Assembly (NCBI GenBank): GCA_017745295.1
Contig: JAGHZR010000018.1
Location: 1-64,000 of the forward strand
DNA from: Novosphingobium sp.
GTDB lineage: Bacteria; Pseudomonadota; Alphaproteobacteria; Sphingomonadales; Sphingomonadaceae
Length of the DNA stretch: 64,000 nucleotides
Direction: 5' to 3'
Each line of letters starts with the position of its first letter. Within the stretch, counting starts at the first letter, position 1. Of this stretch, positions 44,146 through 53,800 are shown in pieces. A program made the translations under genes and the position numbers. The notes beneath the pieces are model-generated. The model was not told where the DNA came from and did not search any database. It saw nothing but the letters and a program-made list of their open reading frames with translations.

Positions 44146-44310
44146 CTGCGCTTCCTGACGAACTTTGCATGAGATTCATAGGGTCATGCCCTGATGCTAC
44201 GCACCGGAAATTCCGATGCCTTGCGGGCACATGGCCGGTGCATAGACGGGCTGCCCGAAGGAGAAAAGCACCGCTTGCCGTAAGGCGCGTCCGCACCTAG
44301 CTAGGGAGCC

Positions 44311-45273
44311 ATGGCAGCAGACCCCTATTCCACCCTTGGCGTATCGCGCACGGCGAGCGAGAAGGACATCAAGTCCGCCTATCGCAAGCTGGCGAAGGAA
44401 CTTCATCCCGATACCAACAAGGACAACCCCAAGGCCGCGGATCGCTTCTCCGAAGTGACCGGCGCCTACGACCTGCTTTCCGACAAGGACAAGCGAGCGA
44501 AATTCGATCGCGGCGAGATCGATGCCGAAGGCAATCCCATGGGCTTCGGCGGATTCGGCGGCGGGGGCGGCGGATTCGGCGGTGCCGGGTTCGGCAGCGG
44601 CCCCGGCGGCCAGCGCGGCTTCTCGGGCGGGTTCGGCGGCAATGACGGCATCGACCTGGAAGACCTGTTCGGCGGCATCTTCGGCGGCGGCGGCCAGCGC
44701 GGCGGCGGTGGATTCGGCGGCATGGGTGGCGGCGCCCGCACCCGCGCGGCACCGCGCGGCGGCAATGTGAACTATCGCCTCTCCGTCCCGCTGCCCGACG
44801 CGGCGGAACTGAAGCCCCAGCGCATCACCCTGTCCGACGGCAAGACCATCGACCTCAAGCTGCCCAACGGGCTGGAAGACGGCACCCAGATGCGCCTCGC
44901 CGGCAAGGGCGAGGCTGGCCCCGGCGGCGCCGGCGATGCCATCGTCACCATCCAGATCCAGCCCCATGCCTTCTTCCGCCAGGACGGCGACGACTTGCGC
45001 GTGGACCTGCCGATCACTCTCGACGAAGCCCTGAACGGCGGCAAGGTCAAGGCGCCCACGGCGGCGGGCGCGGTGATGCTCTCGGTTCCCGCCGGGGCCA
45101 GTTCGGGCAAGGTGCTGCGCCTCAAGGGGCGCGGCATGACCCGCAAGGACGGCACGCGCGGCGACCTGCTGATCAGCCTCCAGATCGTACTGCCCGAGGG
45201 CGATGCCGACCTCGCCAAGCGGCTGGAAGGCTGGAAGGATTCGCGCGACGTGCGCGCCAAGCTGGGAATCTGA
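44311..45273 (+). CDS. DnaJ-type co-chaperone (CbpA-like)
   Basis: 320 residues: J-domain with H32-P33-D34 (KELHPDTNK), a Gly/Phe-rich linker (about 70-150), and a DnaJ C-terminal domain with no zinc-finger CxxCxGxG motifs, so it is CbpA/class B. It should recruit DnaK. Upstream region faces pdxH. The YihY gene starts 10 bp after its stop, suggesting a shared transcript. Confidence 0.9.
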   Translation: MAADPYSTLGVSRTASEKDIKSAYRKLAKELHPDTNKDNPKAADRFSEVTGAYDLLSDKDKRAKFDRGEIDAEGNPMGFGGFGGGGGGFGGAGFGSGPGGQRGFSGGFGGNDGIDLEDLFGGIFGGGGQRGGGGFGGMGGGARTRAAPRGGNVNYRLSVPLPDAAELKPQRITLSDGKTIDLKLPNGLEDGTQMRLAGKGEAGPGGAGDAIVTIQIQPHAFFRQDGDDLRVDLPITLDEALNGGKVKAPTAAGAVMLSVPAGASSGKVLRLKGRGMTRKDGTRGDLLISLQIVLPEGDADLAKRLEGWKDSRDVRAKLGI

Positions 45274-45283
45274 CAGGAGGGGC

Positions 45284-46375
45284 GTGAATGGTTTTCCGTT
45301 TCGCCCTTCCGGAATTCCTGCGAAATTTGAACATCCTGCCCGCAGCGTCTATCTCGGCCCGGTGAAAGCCGCTCCGCCGCCAGAAACACCCGCCGCGATA
45401 ACGCCCGAGGACCGGCGCCGCGCGGCCTTGCGCTGGCAGGAGATGCAGGACCGCTTCCCCCGGCCCGATCCCTCTAGCCGCGCCTATCTCGTGATCAAGC
45501 GCGTCCTCGCCGGGACCTGGGAAGACGGCTTCATCCACGCCGGCAACTTCGCCTACATGACGATCGTCGCGCTGTTCCCGTTCTTCATCGCCCTGGCAGC
45601 GATCTATTCGGCGCTGGGCGAGCAGGGGCAGCTGGAAAGCGCGATCGACGCAGTGCTCAATGCGCTGCCGCCGCGCGTCGAGGACGCGCTTGCCCCGGTC
45701 GCCCGCGATGCCGTGGCGGCGCGGCACGGCTGGTTGCTGTGGATCGGCGGCGTGCTCGGCCTATGGACCGCGACCAGCCTGATCGAAACCATCCGCGACA
45801 TCCTCCACCGCGCCTACGGCACCACCAAGAGCCTGAAATTCTGGCGAAACCGCTTGGCATCGAGCGGATTGATCTTCGGATCGGTGCTGCTGCTGTTGCT
45901 TTCGCTGTCGTCGCAAGTGCTGATTTCGCTGATCGAGGACGTGCTGCTGACGCTGTTTCCGGCACTCAAGGCGTTCAATTACCAGATCGGCATATCCCGC
46001 GCGGTCACGGCGGGCACCTTGTTCGCCTCGCTCTACGCATTGTTTTTCCTTTTGACGCCAAGCCGTTATCAGGCAAGACCCTATCCCAAATGGCCCGGCC
46101 CGCTGTTCGTCGCGACCTGGTGGCTGGGCGCCGCCTGGCTGCTGCCGAAAGTGTTGCGCAATTTCATCGCTTACGATTTGACGTACGGAAGTCTCGCCGG
46201 AGTGATGATCGCGCTTTTCTTTTTCTGGCTTGTCGGACTAGGGATGGTCGCGGGCGCGGAACTCAACGCCGCCCTTACCGTCAGTCCCGAGGAGCAGGCG
46301 ATGCTTGCCGGGGGCTCAGGCGGGAAAAGCAGCGCCGCTGCACAGAACAACGAAGTACAGGAAGAACACGAATGA
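45284..46375 (+). CDS. YihY/BrkB family inner-membrane protein
   Basis: 363 residues. The YihY domain has about six helices: FIHAGNFAYMTIVALFPFFI, LWTATSLIETIRDILHRAYG, and TYGSLAGVMIALFFFWLVGL. Despite its old name (virulence factor BrkB, RNase BN) it is a membrane protein of unclear function. GTG at 45284 follows AGGAGG with short spacing; GTG at 45362 is the alternative. It ends in an ATGA overlap with fabI. Confidence 0.85.
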   Translation: MNGFPFRPSGIPAKFEHPARSVYLGPVKAAPPPETPAAITPEDRRRAALRWQEMQDRFPRPDPSSRAYLVIKRVLAGTWEDGFIHAGNFAYMTIVALFPFFIALAAIYSALGEQGQLESAIDAVLNALPPRVEDALAPVARDAVAARHGWLLWIGGVLGLWTATSLIETIRDILHRAYGTTKSLKFWRNRLASSGLIFGSVLLLLLSLSSQVLISLIEDVLLTLFPALKAFNYQIGISRAVTAGTLFASLYALFFLLTPSRYQARPYPKWPGPLFVATWWLGAAWLLPKVLRNFIAYDLTYGSLAGVMIALFFFWLVGLGMVAGAELNAALTVSPEEQAMLAGGSGGKSSAAAQNNEVQEEHE

Positions 46376-47175
46376 CCGGTCTGATGCAGGGTAAACGCGG
46401 CCTGATCATGGGCCTTGCCAATGACAAGTCCCTGGCCTGGGGCATCGCGAAGAAGCTGCACGAACAGGGCGCCGAGCTGGCCTTCTCCTATCAGGGCGAT
46501 GCGCTGGCCAAGCGCGTGAAGCCGCTGGCGGAAAGCCTCGGCAGCGATTTCCTCATCGATTGCGACGTTTCGGACATGGCGGCGCTCGATGCCGCGTTCG
46601 AGACGCTGAAGGCGCGCTGGGAGACGATCGACTTCGTCGTCCACGCCATCGGCTTCTCGGACAAGAACGAACTGCGCGGCAAGTATGTCGATACCAGCCT
46701 CGACAACTTCCTGATGACGATGAACATTTCGGCCTACAGCCTCGTCGCCGTCACCAAGCGCGCCGAGCCGATGATGCGCGAAGGCGGCTCGATCCTGACG
46801 CTGACCTATTACGGCGCCGAGAAGGTCGTGCCGCACTACAACGTCATGGGCGTGGCCAAGGCAGCGCTGGAAACCTCGGTGAAGTACCTCGCCAACGATC
46901 TCGGCCCGCAGAACATCCGGGTGAACGCGATCTCGGCAGGTCCGGTGAAGACCCTGGCCGCCAGCGGGATCGGCGATTTCCGCTATATCCTCAAGTGGAA
47001 CGAGCTGAACTCGCCGCTGCGCCGCAACACCACGATCGAGGACGTGGGCGGCTCGGCGCTCTACTTCCTGTCAGACCTGTCCGCAGGCGTGACCGGCGAA
47101 GTCCACCATGTCGATTCGGGCTACCACCTCGTCGGCATGAAGCAGGAAGACGCACCGGATATCGCGCTGAGCTGA
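46372..47175 (+). CDS. fabI: Enoyl-[acyl-carrier-protein] reductase (NADH)
   Basis: A 267-residue FabI. Catalytic residues match E. coli numbering exactly: Y146, Y156 and K163 (TYYGAEKVVPHYNVMGVAK). It reduces the enoyl-ACP in fatty acid synthesis and is the triclosan target in many bacteria. Overlaps the YihY gene by ATGA, which fixes the start. A strong terminator follows. Confidence 0.95.
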   Translation: MTGLMQGKRGLIMGLANDKSLAWGIAKKLHEQGAELAFSYQGDALAKRVKPLAESLGSDFLIDCDVSDMAALDAAFETLKARWETIDFVVHAIGFSDKNELRGKYVDTSLDNFLMTMNISAYSLVAVTKRAEPMMREGGSILTLTYYGAEKVVPHYNVMGVAKAALETSVKYLANDLGPQNIRVNAISAGPVKTLAASGIGDFRYILKWNELNSPLRRNTTIEDVGGSALYFLSDLSAGVTGEVHHVDSGYHLVGMKQEDAPDIALS

Positions 47176-47194
47176 TCGGCGGCTTTCCGAATAC

Positions 47195-47229
47195 AAAAAG
47201 GGCCGGGAGGAAACTCCCGGCCCTTTTTT
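47195..47229. terminator. Intrinsic terminator after fabI
   Basis: AAAAAGGGCCGGGAG and CTCCCGGCCCTTTTT pair perfectly around a GAAA tetraloop, followed by T. Symmetric A and T tracts mean it can also stop transcription from the opposite side. Confidence 0.9.
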
Positions 47230-47263
47230 GTGTCCTTCCAGAGCCTCCTCAGCCCCGCCCACC

Positions 47264-47355
47264 ACGTCATCCTGAACTTGTTTCAGGATCCATCTCGCCG
47301 CCGACACCACCGGTTGTTGGGAGGAATGGATCCTGAAACAAGTTCAGGATGACGT
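47264..47355. repeat. Dispersed palindromic repeat, copy 3 of 3
   Basis: Perfect 30-nt arms at 47264-47293 and 47326-47355; arms are nearly identical to copy 1 (15990-16080), extended by one base pair. Located between the fabI terminator and the convergent TauD-family gene. Confidence 0.85.
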
Positions 47356-47411
47356 CTGTTTGAAGGTCTTCCGTAGCGCTTTAACACCAAGGCCGCCCTC
47401 CGTTCACCGTC

Positions 47412-48506
47412 TCACCCCATCAAACGCGGCACCGAGACCGAGAACACATCGAAGTGCGCGTCAGGATGCTCGGCCTGCCCGTCGCGCGGGGCCTGACGAA
47501 CCTGCACCACGCCGTTCTTGCCGAAGCCGTCCACCACCGGGCGCCCGGCATCGCGGCTCAGCCAGAGGCGCAGAAGGTGACGCTTGCGCTGCGGCTCCGG
47601 CCAGTCCCAGAACGTGGTGCGGGCATGGAGCGCGGCGTAGTTCGACAGCCACTGGATGTCGCCGGGGCGGAAATCCATCGCGATGGCCATGCCCTCCTCG
47701 TAGGTGATCGTGTCGAAGAGTTCGAGCACCTCGATCTGCTCCGGAGACAGCCGGGGCACGCCCTCGTATTCCTGCGCGGTGAGGATGTAGAGCGAGCCCG
47801 CGTACATCGAGAATACCCCGTCCACGAGGCTGACGATCGGCGAGGTATAAGTATCCGCAGGCGCATTGTGGTCCTGACGGCGCCAGTCCCAGTGGAACGG
47901 TTCCAGCAGCAGCGGCGCCAGATCGGGGCGGCGGCGCAGGATCTCGTTGTAGATCTCCGCGCCGGAGACGAGGCAGGACAGCCCCCCCTCCTTGGCCGGA
48001 CGCAGGCACATGAGCGCGACGATATCCGAGCTGTCCGAGTGATAGACCAGCTTGTCGCGCACCTTGGAGGAGAGCGCGGTGGGATCGTCCATGGTCTTGT
48101 CGCTGGTGGCGTAGACGTGGTCGATCAAGTCGCCCATCTCGTTCTGGCGGATCGGATCGCCCATGTGCAGGCCGAGGATATAGTAGATCGCGTTGGACAG
48201 CGGATCCGAATAGAGCTGCGTACGCAGGCCGCGCACCAGCACGAAACCGCGCCCATAATCGACATCCTCGCCCCAGGATTTCACCGCATCGGCGCAGGCG
48301 ACCAGCGGATATTCCTCGGCAGTGACGGTGCGCAAGTCCGGATTCTCGGCGAGGAAACGGGCGCCGAGCGTTTCCAGCTCGAAGACCTGTGCCTCGGAAA
48401 GCAGGTAGATCCACTCGTCGGTTCCGGCCAGCCGGTCGCCCCGCCAGGCGGCGGCGGTGGTGACAGGCGGGACGGCCTCCAGCGGCGCGGGAGCGGAACT
48501 GGCCAT
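47412..48506 (-). CDS. TauD/TfdA-family dioxygenase (clavaminate synthase-like)
   Basis: 364 residues. Iron triad H156-S-D158 (VYHSDSSD) and H294 (AALHARTTF); a 2-oxoglutarate arginine in RKRHLLRLWLS. Longer than canonical TauD, with an N-terminal 90-residue region. A family often annotated as TauD-like oxygenase in sphingomonads. Stand-alone gene, no transporter neighbour, so its substrate is open. Confidence 0.85.
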   Translation of the reverse strand: MASSAPAPLEAVPPVTTAAAWRGDRLAGTDEWIYLLSEAQVFELETLGARFLAENPDLRTVTAEEYPLVACADAVKSWGEDVDYGRGFVLVRGLRTQLYSDPLSNAIYYILGLHMGDPIRQNEMGDLIDHVYATSDKTMDDPTALSSKVRDKLVYHSDSSDIVALMCLRPAKEGGLSCLVSGAEIYNEILRRRPDLAPLLLEPFHWDWRRQDHNAPADTYTSPIVSLVDGVFSMYAGSLYILTAQEYEGVPRLSPEQIEVLELFDTITYEEGMAIAMDFRPGDIQWLSNYAALHARTTFWDWPEPQRKRHLLRLWLSRDAGRPVVDGFGKNGVVQVRQAPRDGQAEHPDAHFDVFSVSVPRLMG

Positions 48507-48634
48507 GCTTCGTGAGTCCTTCTTCTGGGTCTGTAGCTATGCGCCGGACCCTAGGCCGATTGCCGGAGGCTGACTTGGCGAGCGATGCCCGAAACCTTTT
48601 CCCCATGCGCATCCTGAACGGGAACGGAGTCCGA

Positions 48635-48669
48635 TTGCACCGGACAGGAATAGAACATAAAAGGAACAT
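48635..48669 (+). promoter_or_regulatory. LexA box and promoter of imuA
   Basis: GAAC-ATAAAAG-GAAC at 48653-48667 is the alphaproteobacterial LexA box (GTTC-N7-GTTC on the other strand). TTGCAC at 48635-48640 may be the -35. The second half-site overlaps AAGGA, the ribosome site, and ends 2 bp before the ATG. Confidence 0.85.
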
Positions 48670-49404
48670 ATGTTCGATTCGAGTCGCTTCAAAAGGGCTG
48701 CAAGCCTTGTGCAGACCTCTCCGGAGGGCTGGCCGGACGCACCTTTGCAGCAGGACGGCGTGCATGAATTCTACGCAGCACAAGGACAGGACGGCAGCGC
48801 CGCACTGGCCCCTCCCGTCGCTCTCGCCCTGCTTTGCGGGGTACAGGCACGCCAGCCGGGGGAGCCCCTGCTCTGGCTGAGACTCGCCAAGGGCAAGCAG
48901 GCCCGGCAGCGCCCTTACGCGCCCGGCCTGGCCGAACTCGGCATCGATCCCGCCGCGATCGTGCTGATGCGTTTGCCCGACCTCCAGAGCCTGCTGCGCG
49001 CGGGGGTAGACTGCGTGCGGCACGGCAGCGCAGCCACGGTGGTCCTGGAAGTGGACGGCCGCGCCCCCGCCTTCGACCTGACCGCGTCGCGCCGCCTCGC
49101 GCTGGCGGCGGAGCAAAGCCGCACCATGGTCCTGATCGTGCGCAGCGGCGCCGATCCCGCCCCCAGCGCCGCCCATAGCCGCTGGCAGGTCGCCAGCGCC
49201 CCCTCGGTGCCCCTGCCCGCCGATGCACCGGGAGGGCCGGTGTTCGACGTGACACTGCTGCGCCAGCGCGGCGGGCGGGAAGGACTCAACCTGCAACTGG
49301 AATGGGATCGTGAGCAAGGCATGTTCCGCGCGCCGCTATCTCGCGGTCGTCCTGCCCTTCCTGCCGTCCGAACGGGCGATGCGGGAAGGCGCAGCGCCGC
49401 CTGA
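48670..49404 (+). CDS. imuA: ImuA, SOS mutagenesis accessory protein
   Basis: 244 residues, a RecA-fold-like protein of the ImuA/SulA2 group, with the central segment VALALLCGVQARQPGEPLLWL and IVLMRLPDLQSLLRAGVDCV. Works with ImuB and DnaE2 in damage-induced mutagenesis. It begins directly after a LexA box; the last 95 bp overlap imuB in another frame, so the three genes form one operon. Confidence 0.85.
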   Translation: MFDSSRFKRAASLVQTSPEGWPDAPLQQDGVHEFYAAQGQDGSAALAPPVALALLCGVQARQPGEPLLWLRLAKGKQARQRPYAPGLAELGIDPAAIVLMRLPDLQSLLRAGVDCVRHGSAATVVLEVDGRAPAFDLTASRRLALAAEQSRTMVLIVRSGADPAPSAAHSRWQVASAPSVPLPADAPGGPVFDVTLLRQRGGREGLNLQLEWDREQGMFRAPLSRGRPALPAVRTGDAGRRSAA

Positions 49405-50824
49405 CGCGGCCTTCGCCCTCATCGCCAAGCAGCGCGGGGCGCAGCGCATCATGGCGCTGTCCCCCGCCGCGCTGAAGCTCGGCCTCACGGCAGGCATGAT
49501 GCTGGCCGACGCCCGCGCGCAGGAACCCGATCTCGCCGCACTGGAGCATCGCCCCGAAGCCGACCGCGCCCTGCTGCTGCGGCTGGTGGAGGCCTGCGAG
49601 CGCTATACCCCGATGGTCGCCCCGCAAGGCGACGACGCGCTGGTGCTGGACCTCACTGGCTGCTTCGACAGCCTCGCCATGGACGAGCGCGGCGTGCTGG
49701 ACGATCTCGCCCACCGCCTGTCCCGGCTCGGCTTCCACCCGCTGGCCGCCTGCGCCGGGACCCCGGATGCCGCCCTCGCCCTCGCCCGCTTCGGCAAGCG
49801 ATCCCTGCGCGAACTGCCGGTGGCCGCGCTGGGCCTCGGAGAGGACGCCCATCTCGCCCTGAAACGCGCCGGGCTGCGCACGATAGGCCAGCTCGCCGAC
49901 CGCCCCCGCGCGCCCCTTGCCGCCCGCTTCGGCAAGGCGATGTCGGTCGCCCTCGCCCATCTGCTGGAAGAGCAGGACCGGCGCATCACCCCGCACCGCA
50001 CCCTGCCCCCGATCTGGGTCGAGCAGCGCTTCGCCGAGCCGATGGCCACGGTGAAGCCCCTGCTCGGCGTGATCGCGTGGCTGGCCGGACAGGCGCGGGA
50101 CCTGCTTGTAGCACGCGGACGCGGCGGGCGGCGCTACGAAGTCTCGCTGTTCCGCACCGACGGCCATGTAGCCCGGCTCGCCGTCGACAGCGGCCTGCCG
50201 CTGCGCGACCCCGCCGATGTCGTCCGACTGTTCCGCGAACGCATCGAATCGCTCGCCGACCCGCTCGATCCGGGCTTCGGCTATGACCTGCTGCGCCTGT
50301 CCGTCCCCCTGCACGAGGACCTGTCCGAGGGGCAGGAGCGGCTGGACGAGGACAAGTCCGGCAGGCCCGACCTCGCCCCCCTGCTCGACCGCCTGCAAGT
50401 GCGCTTCGGCGCCGAATGCCTCCACCGCTTCGCCCCGCGCGACGAGCACTTGCCGGAATATGCCGACCGGCTCGTCTCGGCCGCGTCTCGCCCCGAAGCC
50501 TGGCCCCAGCCGGAAGCGGGCGAGCCGCCCCTGCGCCCCTTGTTCCTGTTCGAGCCTCCCCAGCCCGTCACCGTCCTCGCCGAAGTGCCCGACGGCCCGC
50601 CGCGCCGGTTCGGCTGGCAGGGACGGCAGCACCGGGTCGTGCGACAGGAAGGTCCCGAACGCATCGCGTATCCCTGGTGGAAGACGGTCGAAGCCACAGG
50701 CCCGACGCGCGATTACTACCGGATCGAGGACGAGAACGGCTGCCGGTTCTGGCTGTTCCGCCACGGCCTCTACGGCAGCGAGAAGGCCGATCCGCGCTGG
50801 TATCTCCACGGCGTCTTCGCATGA
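49310..50824 (+). CDS. imuB: ImuB, Y-family polymerase-like SOS mutagenesis protein
   Basis: 504 residues with a Y-family fold: LDLTGCFDSL at about 112, LGFHPLAACAGTPDAALALARFG, an HhH segment LGEDAHLALKRAGLRTIGQLA, and a C-terminal IEDENGCRFWLFRHGLY. ImuB homologues lack the polymerase acidic triad and act as the hub that binds DnaE2, ImuA and the beta clamp. GTG start at 49310. The ATGA junction at 50821-50824 couples it to dnaE2. Confidence 0.88.
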   Translation: MSKACSARRYLAVVLPFLPSERAMREGAAPPDAAFALIAKQRGAQRIMALSPAALKLGLTAGMMLADARAQEPDLAALEHRPEADRALLLRLVEACERYTPMVAPQGDDALVLDLTGCFDSLAMDERGVLDDLAHRLSRLGFHPLAACAGTPDAALALARFGKRSLRELPVAALGLGEDAHLALKRAGLRTIGQLADRPRAPLAARFGKAMSVALAHLLEEQDRRITPHRTLPPIWVEQRFAEPMATVKPLLGVIAWLAGQARDLLVARGRGGRRYEVSLFRTDGHVARLAVDSGLPLRDPADVVRLFRERIESLADPLDPGFGYDLLRLSVPLHEDLSEGQERLDEDKSGRPDLAPLLDRLQVRFGAECLHRFAPRDEHLPEYADRLVSAASRPEAWPQPEAGEPPLRPLFLFEPPQPVTVLAEVPDGPPRRFGWQGRQHRVVRQEGPERIAYPWWKTVEATGPTRDYYRIEDENGCRFWLFRHGLYGSEKADPRWYLHGVFA

Positions 50825-53800
50825 GCGAGGGGCTGCCTCCCTACGTCGAGTTCGCGACGACGACCGCCTATTCGTTCCTGCGCGGCGCGAGCACGCCGGG
50901 CGAGATGGCGATCACGGCGATGGGACTCGGCCACCCCGGCATCGGCATTGCCGACCGTAACACCGTGTCCGGCGTCGCCCGCGCCCTCGCCGCGCTGCGC
51001 AAGCTCGCGGAAAAGGCGGAAGCCGATGGCGAGACCCTGCCCGATTTCCGCCTGATGGTCGGCGCGCGGCTGGTCTTCGCCGACGATACCCCGGAAATCC
51101 TCGCCTACCCGACCACCCGCTACGGCTGGGGCCGCCTCACTCGCCTGCTCACCACCGGAAACTTGCGCACCACCAAAGGCAACTGCGTGCTGTATTTCGG
51201 CGACCTCCTGGAATTCCTGGAGGACATGCAACTGATCGTCGCCACATCCGCCTCCGACGAAGTGCTGCACCGACTCTCGAATGCCGCCCCCGGCAAAGTC
51301 TGGCTGGGCGCGACGATGCTGCGTCAGGGCCGCGATGCCCGCCGCCTCGTGGCCTTGCACGAACAGGCAGCCATGACCGGCGTGCCACTGATCGCCATCA
51401 ACGACGCGCAATACGACAAGCCGGAGAACCGCCCCCTCCACGACGTCATGACTGCGATCCGCGAAAAGACCACGGTGCAGGCCGCCGGTCGCCGCCTCGC
51501 CGCCAATGCCGAGCGGCACCTGAAACCCGCCGCCGAAATGGCCCGCCTCTTCGCCGCCGCCCCCGAAGCCATCGCCGCCACCCGGGATTTCATGGCCGGC
51601 ATCGCCTTCAAGCTCGACGACCTGAGCTATACCTACCCCCACGAACCCGTCCCTTACGGCTATACCCCGCAAGGCTGGCTGACCGAACTCGTCTGGAGCC
51701 GGGCGAACGATCTCTATCCGCAAGGCATTCCCGACAAGCTGACCGGGCTGCTCGCTGGGGAACTGGAGATCATCGGCAAGCAGGACTACGCCGCCTACTT
51801 CCTCACCGTCCACGATATCGTCCAGTGGGCGCAGGGGCAGGGCATCCTCTGCCAGGGCCGGGGATCGGCGGCCAATTCCGCGGTCTGCTTCGTGCTCGGC
51901 GTCACCGCCGTCGATCCGGTAAAGCACACCCTGCTGTTCTCCCGCTTCATCTCCACCGAGCGCAAGGAACCGCCGGACATCGACGTCGACTTCGAGCACG
52001 AACGGCGCGAGGAGGTGATGCAATATATCTACAAGCGCTACGGCCGGGATCGCGCCGGAATCGCCGCCACGGTGATCCACTACCGCTCGCGCAGCGCCGC
52101 CCGCGATGTCGGCAAGGCGCTCGGCCTGAGCGAGGACGTGACCGCCCGCCTCGCCAGCACCGTCTGGGGCAGCTACGCCGCGAAATACGACCGCAACCGC
52201 TGCCTCGAAGCCGGACTTGATCCCGACAACCCGACGATCGCGCGGGTCAATCGCTTCACCGAGGCGATTCTGGAGTTCCCCCGCCACCTCTCGCAGCACG
52301 TCGGCGGCTTCGTGCTGACGCAGGACCGCCTCGACGAGACCGTCCCGATTCACCACGCGGCGATGGACGAGCGCACTTTCATCGAGTGGGACAAGGACGA
52401 CATCGACACACTGGGCCTGATGAAAGTCGATATTCTGGCGCTCGGCATGCTGACCTGCATCGGCAAGGCCTTCGCGATGATCGAGACTCACATCGGCCGC
52501 CAGTACCAGTTGAACTCGGTGCCGAATGACGAGGAGGACCACAGGAACAACCCTCCCCACGTCAAAGCGGTCTACGAGATGCTTCAGAAGGGCGACAGCA
52601 TCGGCGTCTTCCAGGTCGAGAGCCGCGCCCAGATGAACATGCTGCCTCGGTTGAAGCCGGTGAAATTCTACGACTTGGTGATTCAGGTCGCCATCGTGCG
52701 TCCCGGTCCGATTCAGGGCGACATGGTCCATCCCTATCTGCGTCGGCGGCAGGGCATCGAAGAACCGGAGTTCCCTTCTCCGGCTCCTCCGCACGATCCC
52801 GACGAGTTGAAGGAAGTACTCGGCGAGACCAAGGGCGTCCCGCTGTTTCAGGAACAGGCGATGAGGCTGGCGATCACCGCCGCGAACTTCTCCGATGCCG
52901 AAGCAAACCAGCTCCGCCGCGCCATGGCGACTTTCCGCAACGTCGGCACGATCGGCTCGCTCCACAGCAAGATGGTCGGCGGCATGGTCGCGCGCGGCTA
53001 CAAGAAGGACTTTGCCGAACGCTGCTTCCAGCAGATAAAAGGCTTCGGCAGCTACGGCTTCCCGGAAAGCCACGCCCTCGCTTTCGCGCGGTTGGTCTGG
53101 GTCTCGGCCTATATCAAGCACCACTACCCGGCGGTCTTCGCTGCCGCCCTGCTCAATTCTCAGCCCATGGGCTTCTATGCCCCGGCCCAGATCGTCCGCT
53201 GCGCACAGGAGCACGGTGTGGACGTGCGCCCCGCCGACGCGAACCACAGCGAATGGGACTGCACCCTGGAGCGAAACACGAAAGACGAACTCGCGCTGCG
53301 CCTCGGCCTGCGCCAGATCCACGGGTTCAGCAAGATCTGGGCAAAAACGATCAAGCTGCATCGCCCCTACACCAACCTCGAAGACCTCGCTCGCCGCGCC
53401 GACCTGCCGCAGCGCGCGCTCAACCTGCTGGCCGATGCCGACGCCCTGCGCTCGATCGGCCTCGACCGGCGCGAAGGTCTCTGGGAAGCGCGGCGCACGC
53501 CCAGCGGCGAACTCCCCCTCTTCGCCGCCGCCCGCGCCCGCGAACTGGGCGAAGAGCCGCCCGCCGCCCTGCCCGCCATGCCTTTGTCGGAACAGGTCGC
53601 AGCGGATTACCAGACCACCCGCCTCTCCCTGAAAGCGCATCCGATGGACTTCCTGCGCCCGGTCTTCGCGGCGGAAGGCGTGCTGAGCTGCGCCGAACTG
53701 GCAAAAGCGAAAGCCGGAAAGCGGGTGAAAGTCGCCGGCGTGGTGCTGGTCCGCCAGCGACCGGGCGAAGGCAAGGCGATCTTCGTCACGCTGGAAGACG

